From Drosophila pseudoobscura (lineage: Eukaryota > Arthropoda > Insecta > Diptera > Drosophilidae): a stretch of DNA of 64,000 bases. Position 1 is the first letter of the stretch; every line of letters begins with the position of its first letter. The stretch is from positions 7,639,001-7,703,000 of the forward strand of contig NC_046681.1 in NCBI RefSeq assembly GCF_009870125.1. Reading direction: 5' to 3'. The notes under the pieces were generated by a model. The model was not told the origin of the DNA, made no database searches, and was given only the letters and a program-made list of their open reading frames with translations. The position numbers and the translations under genes are program-made. This document shows, one piece after another, positions 1-7,738 of the stretch.

Positions 1-56
1 TTGTACTGATCCACATCGATTTTACGGAACGCACTGCTCGAGGTGTTCTTTGCCAT
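1..56 (-). CDS. Arpc5: Arp2/3 complex subunit 5 (p16-Arc), first 18 codons only
   Basis: Read on the minus strand from an ATG at 56-54, the codons give MAKNTSSSAFRKIDVDQY and then run off the window. This matches the conserved N-terminus of the p16 subunit of the Arp2/3 actin-nucleation complex (human ARPC5 begins with a very similar KNT..FRK.DVD.Y pattern). The complex nucleates branched actin filaments in the cytoplasm. Only the 5' end is present, so no domain can be judged. It is head-to-head with ND-B17.2, with 258 bp between the two start codons, suggesting a shared bidirectional promoter. Identification rests on 18 residues, but they are distinctive. Confidence 0.8.
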   Translation of the reverse strand, partial: MAKNTSSSAFRKIDVDQY

Positions 57-314
57 TTTTTACGTTCTTTACTTTTCTTTGCAGGGCAGGGAAAATGAAT
101 CACGAAGAAGACAAGCGGCGAACAGATGTGAAGACAGGGCTGCCACATGCACACAAAATTTTTAGTATTTTTCCTAGTATTTCTTAGTGTTGAACAGCGC
201 CACAGGCAACCTCCGCATCTGGCCACACTGCAGATTTACTTTGTTGTTGTTTCAAGTGAGTTTTCGTAGAGACAAAATTAATAAATTTGGTAAAACACTA
301 GCTTTCCGCACAGC
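57..314. promoter_or_regulatory. Compact divergent promoter between Arpc5 and ND-B17.2
   Basis: This 258-bp gap separates two divergent housekeeping genes. A match to the fly core-promoter Motif 1 (consensus YGGTCACACTR) is seen at 220-230 with one mismatch (TGGCCACACTG). No TATA box is evident at a useful distance from either start codon. TATA-less Motif 1 promoters are typical of broadly expressed fly genes, which fits both neighbours. Confidence 0.45.
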
Positions 315-911
315 ATGGCAAAGTTCCTGGGCCTCAATCGGCTGACCAAGCTTTTCCAGATCGTCCAGGAGTGTGGCGGCCTGAAGCAGGCCTACCTGAA
401 GCTGTACAGGTGAGTCCTGTTCTTATATAAGTTGTTGCAGCAGCAATTCCATATTGTTTTGCAGAAACGATGATCTGAAGATCGGCACCCTGGTGGGCAT
501 CGACAAGTACGGCAACAAGTACTTCGAGAACCCGTACTACTTTTACGGACGTAATCGCTGGGTTGAGTTCACTCCCCATGTGAACATGGACTACGATGGC
601 TCCCAGATTCCCGCCGAGTGGTACGGATGGATGCACTATAAGGTATGGCAATAGCTACATCTTCTGTTTGCTCTTAACGCTTACTCTTAACTCTTCCTGC
701 AGACCGATCTTCCACCAATTCGCGATGGCTGCAGACCCAAATACAAGTGGATTGCGGATCACAGCGAGAACCTTTCCGGTACCAAGGGTAAGTACATGCG
801 CGGCTCCTTTCAACTTTTGTTTGAAATGCGTCTCTTGCAGAGGCCTATATGCCCTACACCACCACTCCCCCCAAGGTGGAGGCCTGGGATCCCTCAGCGA
901 AGAAACAATAG
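315..911 (+). CDS. ND-B17.2: NADH dehydrogenase (complex I) accessory subunit B17.2 / NDUFA12
   Basis: Four coding exons: 315-409, 465-642, 703-787, 841-911. All introns are short and GT..AG. The joined frame encodes 142 residues ending in a TAG stop, close to the usual NDUFA12 length of about 145. Diagnostic stretches are the start MAKFLGLNRLTKLFQIVQEC, GTLVGIDKYGNKYFE (residues 39-53), RWVEF (63-67) and the core YDGSQIPAEWYGWMHYK (75-91), followed by TDLPP and a C-terminal TPPKVEAWDP. The protein is a peripheral accessory subunit of mitochondrial respiratory complex I, at the matrix side. A canonical poly(A) signal lies at 970-975. The gene converges on insv, whose own poly(A) signal is about 90 bp away. 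No oddities seen. Confidence 0.95.
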
Positions 912-1142
912 GAGTTCAATAGCTTTACAATAATATTAAAATTCGAGTGCAAATGGCTGCAATTATGTTAATAAAATTCAATTTGTTAACTTATTTGTAT
1001 GTAAGTCGTACCCTCGAAGGGAAATGAGTCGTAGACGTTTTTATACGCAGATCAAGGATTATTTTATTGTATGTACCTATAATTATGACTGGACCATATC
1101 TAGCCACTCGTTACTTATTGTTAATGGTGCCCGAGGGGCAAT
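912..1142. other. Convergent 3' ends of ND-B17.2 and insv
   Basis: This gap holds the two 3' UTRs. AATAAA on the plus strand is at 970-975 (ND-B17.2) and AATAAA on the minus strand is at 1063-1068 (insv). The two signals face each other, so the transcripts probably end without overlap or with a very small one. Confidence 0.6.
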
Positions 1143-2282
1143 CTAGAAGGGTTCCTCTTTGATTTTAAGCGCCTTCTTGGCCCGGCGCTTGTACTTCTTG
1201 GCCGTGTCGGCACACTTCGTGGTGATGGTGGCTCGAATGATGCGCTCCTTGCCGCCCGTGCGGTTCACGACGCACTCCACAATGTCGTCCACCTTTTGCT
1301 GATCCAGTTGCAGTTTGGGCGGTCTCTCGCGGCCGTAAAAAGCGGGCGAGGGCTTGCCCGTCAGCGTGTGCGTGGCCAGCTCGTCGCTGCTGAAGACAAC
1401 ACCCAACAGGGAGCGGGTGGCCACCGGAGCGCTTGTCCAGAAGACTTCCCCGTACTGATGGGCACTGATCTGCGTGCCGTTCGGCCCCAGGACGTACACA
1501 TAGCTGCCGTCGTTGCCCTTAACACGCTGCGGGTATTGAACCAGGCTCTCCCGCTCGTGGTCAGACGTGGTGTCCTGCAGGTGGGACTCGGCCGAGCTGG
1601 TGGACAAGCGGCGTGGTCGCTTCGAGGGTGGAGCCGGCACGTCTTCGCATTCCTTGTCGTAGCGCTGATTCAGCGTCTGCAGCATGGTTGTGAGCCTGCC
1701 GAACAGCTGCTCGTAGTGATGCTGGCTCTTCTGGACCTTGGCCACCTGCTGCCTGAACGAGTCCTCGACGGGTGGCAGCGGCTCCATGGCGGTCTGCATG
1801 TTCAGTATACTGCCGCTTGCCGTGGTCATGGCCATTAGTTTGGCATCAATAATACGACGGCTGGCCTGTGGGATCACCTTGGTCTGTTTCGAAAGCATCT
1901 TCTGAGGGCCTTGCGTATGCCCCTTTTTGGGCTCCACCATTGGCTGGTGCTGGCCCAAAGGCCTGAGAGCTGTCTGTCGCATGAGTGTGGTGCGCTGCGC
2001 CGCCACCTCGCAGTTGATGTAGTTCTCAATGTCCATCTCCTCCAGCTTCACGATCGGACGCGTGAGCAGTCGTTGGTAGTAGGGCACAAACGTGGGTGCA
2101 AACTGGCTCAGATACTGGTGATACGGATGCGAATACTGTACAGGTGGCAGTCGAAACGATGTCTGCGGTTGAAAGTGCGCTGCGGCAAGTGGATGCGGCT
2201 CTACTGACATGCAAATCTCATTTTCCTCGCTATTTGTAGGGTTAGATACGTGATCGCTCGAGTAGGTCCCGCCGGCCGCCAT
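1143..2282 (-). CDS. insv: Insensitive, BEN-domain transcriptional repressor
   Basis: A single open exon of 379 codons plus TAG. I chose the ATG at 2282-2280 (MAAGGTYSSDHV); the frame stays open six codons upstream but without an ATG. The C-terminal BEN domain spans roughly residues 262-365, with LGPNGTQIS, a WTSAPVATRSLL stretch, LATHTLTGKPSPAF and ATITTKCADTAKKYKRR. A probable coiled coil precedes it (about 175-210). The N-terminal half is Pro/Gln/His rich. Two sumoylation-like sites are visible, VKLE (about 78-81) and IKEE at the very C-terminus. In flies Insensitive is a nuclear BEN-solo protein that binds CCAATTGG-type palindromes, represses with Su(H) in sensory-organ development and acts at insulators. 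Its neighbour Elba2 is a paralogue with the same BEN signature. Naming rests on the BEN sequence and the neighbourhood; confusion with another BEN-solo member is the main alternative. Confidence 0.85.
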   Translation of the reverse strand: MAAGGTYSSDHVSNPTNSEENEICMSVEPHPLAAAHFQPQTSFRLPPVQYSHPYHQYLSQFAPTFVPYYQRLLTRPIVKLEEMDIENYINCEVAAQRTTLMRQTALRPLGQHQPMVEPKKGHTQGPQKMLSKQTKVIPQASRRIIDAKLMAMTTASGSILNMQTAMEPLPPVEDSFRQQVAKVQKSQHHYEQLFGRLTTMLQTLNQRYDKECEDVPAPPSKRPRRLSTSSAESHLQDTTSDHERESLVQYPQRVKGNDGSYVYVLGPNGTQISAHQYGEVFWTSAPVATRSLLGVVFSSDELATHTLTGKPSPAFYGRERPPKLQLDQQKVDDIVECVVNRTGGKERIIRATITTKCADTAKKYKRRAKKALKIKEEPF

Positions 2283-3500
2283 TCCCTCAAATTTCTTCAA
2301 CAGGTAGAAATATTCCTTGGGTTTTGCGAATGTGCAGCTGCACTGCGATTTCTAAATTTATTTGCGAAAATTCTTAAGCTCTGAATTCTTTTTTTTGTAT
2401 TTTATGATCTTGGATTAACGGCATTCCTTTTCAGCAGATGGCAGCTCTACCTGTACGTTTTTAGGGCTGAAGACCAAGGATCATGGGCAGACATATAGCT
2501 AAGATTTTCGAACGATTTTTAAAGGCAGCATATAATAACTTATAACCGTTTAAGTTTGGGTTTACTTAAATATTTTGTGTGGTCGAAATTTGTTCAACGC
2601 CTTTGGGAGTGGAATACCATCTTGAATATCCACCTACCTGACCGTATAATTGATGGTTTTTTATGTATATTAATATCAGTGCCAATACCAGAAAAGTCGG
2701 TATAGAATTTAAGGGTGTGTTTCCTATCAGAGAGGATCATATAAGTCCCGCGCGTGCGTGTGTGTGTGTGTATGCCTATTCTTAAAGGAAATTGTTTATT
2801 GGTAGTGGTCCCATTGCATTCGGTTCGGATTCCAACGAATTTCAATGAGCCTCAAAACCGGTTTGTTACAAAACAAATTTTATTGTATTTTTTGGATTCT
2901 TGGGAAAACTCTTTGGAAATAATATCCTATTTAAATGCACTTTAGTTGCAATTTAAATAACGTCTGCAGAGCGGCATGGTTTCGCTCCATCCCTGATGTT
3001 GCGAAATACAACTCTGCCGCCGTTCGCAGGGCAGCGGCTTGTTCCCGCGCGAAACATATGAAAGACAACACGAACGAGAGGGACAGAGCGACAGGCGACA
3101 GCTGGGCCGGCTAGTTGGGAAATAGAATAGAATATTGAATAGAAAGTGAAGGGAAGCCAGGGACCAGAACAAGGGAGAGATTCCAGCACCGTCAAGCGCA
3201 GCCCCTACACATGTACATACATGGTACAAATGCAGTTTTGCCGTCGTGTGCGTGTGCGTGCGCCTGTTCCTGTGCCTGTGTGTATGCGGCGCTCCAGGTA
3301 GCTTACTGTAGTTGGAATCCATTGTTTATTAAAAACCTACCCCGAGAGCCTAGAGCCTGCAGTCTGCTTTTCGCGTAGCATTCTCTGACATTCTGCCGCC
3401 AATTTTTCCGTCTTTTGCGCTCATTTGACGCTGATCCGGCGAGGAGAACACCAGAACACCAGACACACGGCTCAACTGGAACCAAACCAACCAAAACGCA
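2283..3500. promoter_or_regulatory. Divergent intergenic region between insv and Elba2
   Basis: This gene-less stretch of about 1.2 kb must contain the 5' regions of both BEN genes. A short TG microsatellite is at about 2755-2771. A conserved-looking GC-richer block runs from about 2960 to 3300. No strong TATA box was found close to either start. A CCAATAAA sequence (minus strand, near 2799-2806) is one base off the ELBA target CCAATAAG; that is too weak to call autoregulation. Confidence 0.4.
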
Positions 3501-4697
3501 ATGGATTCGAACGTAAGTGCCTCTTCTGGCTACACAAACCAGATCAGGAACAGTGCTGACCCTGATGACTCCTTGCAGGTATACAAACGCGTCGTGAGCG
3601 CCAACGGGTCGCACTTTGTCAGTGTGCACGACGAGAAGAAGAATCGCGGACGGGAGGAGCCACTGATGCTGAATGCCTGGTCCCAGACCAACAGCGACGA
3701 CTTCGAGGTGCTGCGCAGCGTCAACATCGACTCCAATATGGATGCCGAGAACCGTGTGCTGCTCGAAAAGGTGCGCTACCTGGAGAACAAGCTGAAGGAG
3801 CACACGGATCTGCTCTCCCAGATCCATGCCACCTCGGCGCGCATGCAACAGTCGTTGGGAGTGGCGGATGCTGCGTCCCCAACGCCGCCCGTCTATCCAA
3901 GCCACCAGATCCTGACGCCGCCCAGCTCGGTGATCTGTGCCCCCGTCCAAGGCTCGCAGCAGCAGCGGACCGAGGTGCTGGACTACAAGATCATTTCGGC
4001 ATCGGACGACGCCGACGCCATTGAGATTCGCCTCGCAGCAGAGAGTCTCAACAGCCTGAGCTCCTCCTCCGACTCGGATCGCCTCGAAATGTGCATTGGG
4101 ACGGACAGCCAGAATCAGACACAGCCCTCGCCCCAAATACTGAACAGAGACATCAAGCGAGAACTGTCCAGACAGCAGGAGACCGCGCCCTTGCAGTTCA
4201 TCAAGCGGCGTAAGCTGCAGGAGATCCAGGTGCAGGAGACCCCGTCTCCGAAGACAAAACCCAAGCTGCCCTTGAAGCTGAAGCCCAGAACCAGCGATCC
4301 CAGCAACGGCCAGTCCAATGACAACGTGATGATCTCCCTGGGGCCGAACAACACCTGTGTTCCGGCCAGCGTGTTCGAGAACATCAACTGGACGGCCTGC
4401 TCCCTTGCCACCCGCAAGCTGCTCGTGACAATCTTCGACCGCGAAACCTTGGCCACCCACTCGATGACGGGGAAGCCCTCGCCCGCCTTCAGGGACCAGC
4501 CGAAGCCGCTCAAGCAGATGCTGGACCCCGCCAAGATCCAGGACATTATCTTCGCCGTCACCCACAAATGCAACGCCAGCGAGAAGGAGGTCCGCAATGC
4601 CATCACCACAAAGTGCGCGGACGAGAACAAAATGCTGAAGATCCAGAACGGCAAGCGTCGCACCAGCGGGGTCAACGGGAAGGAGAACATGGTTTAG
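3501..4697 (+). CDS. Elba2: Elba2, BEN-domain subunit of the ELBA boundary complex
   Basis: Probable coding exons 3501-3512 and 3579-4697 give 376 residues beginning MDSNVYKRVVSANGSHF. The 66-nt gap 3513-3578 starts GTAAGT and ends CCTTGCAG, but it is a multiple of three without a stop, so retention would give 398 residues. After removal of the intron: a coiled coil at about residues 60-96 (ENRVLLEKVRYLENKLKEH region), a Ser-rich acidic stretch, a basic RRK segment, and a C-terminal BEN domain at about 254-354 (ISLGPNN, LATHSMTGKPSPAF, AITTKCADENK). An IKRE sumoylation-like site is present. Elba2 acts with Elba1 and Elba3 as the early-embryo ELBA factor at Hox boundary elements such as Fab-7. 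The BEN core is alignable with that of insv next door, which suggests local duplication. The name relies on family signature plus position. Confidence 0.8.
   Translation: MDSNVSASSGYTNQIRNSADPDDSLQVYKRVVSANGSHFVSVHDEKKNRGREEPLMLNAWSQTNSDDFEVLRSVNIDSNMDAENRVLLEKVRYLENKLKEHTDLLSQIHATSARMQQSLGVADAASPTPPVYPSHQILTPPSSVICAPVQGSQQQRTEVLDYKIISASDDADAIEIRLAAESLNSLSSSSDSDRLEMCIGTDSQNQTQPSPQILNRDIKRELSRQQETAPLQFIKRRKLQEIQVQETPSPKTKPKLPLKLKPRTSDPSNGQSNDNVMISLGPNNTCVPASVFENINWTACSLATRKLLVTIFDRETLATHSMTGKPSPAFRDQPKPLKQMLDPAKIQDIIFAVTHKCNASEKEVRNAITTKCADENKMLKIQNGKRRTSGVNGKENMV
3513..3578 (+). other. Probable 66-nt in-frame intron in Elba2
   Basis: The donor is AAC|GTAAGT and the acceptor is CCTTGCAG|GTATAC, with branch-like CTGAC and CTGAT about 18-25 nt before the acceptor. 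Length 66 nt is typical of fly introns. It contains no stop, so an ORF finder reads through it, inserting 22 residues (positions 5-26). The inserted peptide is unlike the rest of the protein. Confidence 0.7.
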
Positions 4698-5142
4698 TTT
4701 AGTTTTTATGTTACGCATGGAGCACCGAAAGGAACAACCCCAAACACAAAGTTATTCACCATAGATTAAGTTTATTATTTAACGGATTATACACTACTTC
4801 AATACATGTAGGCTATTTTACAGATCTCGAAGATATTTTTCCAATCTGAACCAAAATCGTGTGCTTAATTTTGACCAAGGCGGAGAGGGGGGTCTAATAA
4901 GATTGGGAGAAAGTTTTTATAGATTTTTGTTTGCAAGCAACATTTTTCTGGAATGGCGCCAAAAGTTAAAATTTGTTAGAGTGACCAGCTCAAAGGCAAT
5001 CTAGTATTTTTTTCTTAGCGTTGCAATACCGTTTCACCGGCAGTCAGCTGTTTACGCTCATGTTTTTGGCGCTTTGCTTGCGGCCTTCGTTTCTTCTGAT
5101 TTACTTAGATTTCTTAATGAAAATGAAAGCTTTAGCGGTTGA
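4698..5142. promoter_or_regulatory. Elba2 3' end and promoter of the SWS1-like/Rad1 unit
   Basis: No gene is seen. Two fly core-promoter motifs lie upstream of the SWS1-like start: a Motif 1 match on the minus strand at 4977-4987 (TGGTCACTCTA, one mismatch to YGGTCACACTR) and an E-box/Motif 5-like GTCAGCTGTT near 5043-5052. This is the TATA-less type of promoter used by broadly expressed genes. No clear AATAAA follows Elba2 on the plus strand. Confidence 0.45.
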
Positions 5143-5730
5143 ATGGCGGTGGAATTAGCAACTTTAACAGACAGTTTCCTCCCTGAAGTAGTGGATCTCA
5201 TCTTCAAGAACTACCAAGACAAATCCCACAGTTGCGGCCTCTCGAAAGGTGAATTTTCCTGCACAAGCAATTTGAAACCCTTTCAATTATAAAACATATC
5301 CCTTGCAGAGGACCGAAAGCAGTTGTTCTACCACCTATCGCAATTGCTGGGAGCAGAGCTGGTGGAGCGATCCTTGCACCTGCTGGACAGATATAGCTTC
5401 ATCTACTACTATTCCAAAAACAATCGAAAACAGTGCGTTGCGGAACTCCACAAAGGAACGCTTTATTACCGAGTGATCCCAGGGAATAACTACTGCAAGT
5501 GCGACTTCTTCCAAAGCCATGTCCTGCAGCTGCCCAGCGGAGTGCTGTACCACGACCTGCCAAGGGACATAACCACCACACTGGACGGCTGGAGCGACGC
5601 CAGCAGGGTTTCGTACACCTGCCCGCACGTTTTGGCCCTTAAGCTGCATCAATTGCTGCAGCATCCTGCGGAACAGGCAGTCGCTGATGAAGAGTTTAGG
5701 GCCCTGCGCAGCTCCATCTACCTAGACTAG
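5143..5730 (+). CDS. SWS1/ZSWIM7-like SWIM zinc-finger protein (Shu-complex homologue)
   Basis: Exons 5143-5248 and 5309-5730 join to 175 residues (MAVELATLTDSFLPEVVDLI...). The SWIM motif CxC-x(n)-CxHxxA is complete: C98, C100, then C140, H142 and A145, in NYCKCDF and YTCPHVLA. The segment between the Cys pairs is 39 residues, longer than in the human protein. The preceding LLGAELVERSLHLLDRYSF corresponds to the helix-turn segment before the SWIM of human ZSWIM7/SWS1. Family members pair with RAD51-paralogue-like partners and promote Rad51 filament function in homologous recombination. Its stop codon is followed by a single base and then the Rad1 ATG, so the two are probably on one dicistronic mRNA. 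A 14-codon upstream ORF (5117-5158) overlaps the start in another frame if transcription begins upstream of it. Function is inferred from the family; I give no symbol because I am not certain of the fly name. Confidence 0.8.
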
Positions 5731-5731
5731 A

Positions 5732-6609
5732 ATGGAGGACCATTTGGAGGACTACAAATTTGTAAGTCGCTTGGATCACGTGAAGACCTTCAACGCCGCC
5801 ATCAAATCAATATGCTTTAACGATGTAAGCCCTCCCCCTGCTTTGCTCGAGATAGTTGTTGCCTTAAATTCTTTTGTCACCCACAGTATGCCATGCTTCA
5901 AGTCTCCGACGAGGGACTGCGCATCACAGTGGAGCAGGGCAGGTCGATCCAAGCCACTCTCTTTATGCCCCCAGCTGCCTTCACGGAGTTCCATGTGCAG
6001 GACTTTCAGAGCTTTGGCCTGAAAATGAACGCCCTCTCGGAGTGTCTGAACCTATTTGGGACGGCCGATTGCAGCGTCCGGATGCTGTACAAGGACCAGG
6101 GCGACCCCCTGAAGATAATTCTGTACCCGTACGACGACGAAGATGTGAGCACAGAGTGCGCCATCAAGACCATGGACTCCGAGGAGCCCATCGAGTACGA
6201 TTTGAACCTAAAAGACTCGGACCTGAACACGATTTTCGTGCGCGGTCCAAACTTGTCCAAGATCTTCCATGAACTGGAGAAGTCGGCGGAGGAATTCGAG
6301 TTCATCACTTCGCCCGATCGGCCGCACTTCAAAATTACCACCATCGGCATCATGCAGGCGGTGTTCAGCGTTGAGGTGGCCAAAACCAGCCCCATGATGA
6401 TGATGTTCAACTGCCCCCAGACTTTGGTGGCCCGATACAAGAGCCAGCAGATACGGCTCACGAACAAGGCCATGCAGGCGGCCACAAAGGTGTCCATCAA
6501 AACGAATACCCTCGGCCTACTGGAGCTGCATCTCGTGATGCAGGGAGAGGGTCAGGAGGAAATCTTTGTGCAGTTTTATGTCGTGCCCTTGCTTAATGGT
6601 ATCGACTAG
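5732..6609 (+). CDS. Rad1: Rad1, subunit of the 9-1-1 checkpoint clamp
   Basis: Exons 5732-5824 and 5887-6609 (62-nt intron, GTAAGC..CCACAG) encode 271 residues. A GTAAGT at 5762 looks like a donor, but skipping from it would delete the conserved YKFVSRLDHVKTFNAAIKSI, which aligns with the N-terminal clamp strand of human RAD1 (YSLVASLDNVR..), so it is coding. Further family matches are GLRITVEQGRSIQATLFM, LNLFGT, YDLNLKDSDLN and the C-terminal IFVQFYVVPL. Length agrees with the family (about 280). Rad1 with Rad9 and Hus1 forms a PCNA-like ring loaded at stalled or damaged DNA that activates ATR signalling in the nucleus. The start lies 1 nt after the upstream stop, so translation of Rad1 from the shared transcript would need reinitiation, leaky scanning or an alternative promoter. 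Confidence 0.93.
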
Positions 6610-7738
6610 AATCGATGAGCAGGATATGTATACCTCTTCTAGGGTGTTCCTAATACCCAAACCTCCTTGAAAACAACAGTTTATTATGTCAGAGGTCGAA
6701 ATGCCACTCAGGAATAGCATACACTTATAATTAAGCTCATTTTCATATTTATTCATAGCTTAAGATGTCCTTTAAGAGTATTCTTTGAACATTTTCTGTT
6801 CTACTCGTACTATTACATAAAATATATTGGAATTATTGGCGTCCACAGTCTTAGGTGTTCTTTTGCCACTAACCTGATCATAAACGTATCCATATCTCAA
6901 ACTTGGCTTTACGAAAGCAGAAGACTATCAGACCGATCCAATAGAGTTAGTCCTATATCGAGCAACACTCCGAAAGTAGGATGGTAGGCGGCTCCATGGA
7001 TATTGAAGGGAAGAGCTCTTGTTAACAATACTAGGGGCGGTTCCGATGCAAAGCATAGAGCAAAATATCTACTTTATGATTAGATCATGCGATTTTTACC
7101 ACATTCGGTAGCCAAATTATCAATGGCGCTGTGAAGTCTAGTTTCTTATAGAAAACTCAATCAAAACATAGCCAAAAAGGTTCATAATCGGATGACATTG
7201 TTGCTCTTTGATGACAAAGGATCGACCTATTTGCATGGTTTCAAAAACTACTCAATTTGGAACTAAAAAGAGCTATTCTAAATATAATAAATAACGAAAT
7301 AGGGCTGTCGCTTTATCGAAGGAGAAGGATTAAGAAGACGTCTTTCCGTACCAGAGAGAAGATGCCTATCGGGAGACGATCAAGGAATATTGCGTGCTTC
7401 TGTGTCAAGTATCGCTTCACCCCATGTCTCAGCCATGCCACCACAACGTGCCACAGCGCAAGGGCCTTTTAATCTACTTTCAATGTTAAGCGATAGTCAT
7501 TTCACAATATTTTCTTGGTTCGAAAATGTGCATATTAATGCTTATTCTGCTGGAAAACTGACCAGGGGGTTCATCAATCGGCCGGGTCGTTGGCTCCCAC
7601 AAAAGCTGGCTGTGCTGATAAGTCATCTATAAATATCGGTCTAAGAACATCTCAATAGCATTTAAATATATTTCAATATATAGTATATATTTATCCCCCC
7701 TTCCGCATACCCCGTTTTAGACGGTCTTCTACGATTAC
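6610..7738. other. Intergenic stretch between Rad1 and the first P450
   Basis: I find no convincing gene in this 1.1-kb stretch; the open frames are short and lack family features. The right end holds the P450 promoter (TATA at 7628-7635). Confidence 0.5.
7628..7635 (+). promoter_or_regulatory. TATA box of the first P450 gene
   Basis: TATAAATA lies 104-111 bp upstream of the chosen ATG at 7739. Transcription would be expected near 7658-7662, leaving an ~80-nt leader. This supports use of the ATG at 7739 rather than only the internal Met at residue 40. Confidence 0.5.

Noticed and set aside
1296..1838. 180-codon plus-strand frame opposite insv
   Set aside because: Shadow of the insv frame; the BEN domain on the other strand explains it.
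3303..4718. 471-codon minus-strand frame opposite Elba2
   Set aside because: It is the antisense shadow of the Elba2 coding exon, with GC-rich third positions keeping it open; no family features.
5760..5767. Donor-like TTTGTAAGT in the first Rad1 exon
   Set aside because: Splicing here would remove conserved clamp residues that align with human RAD1.
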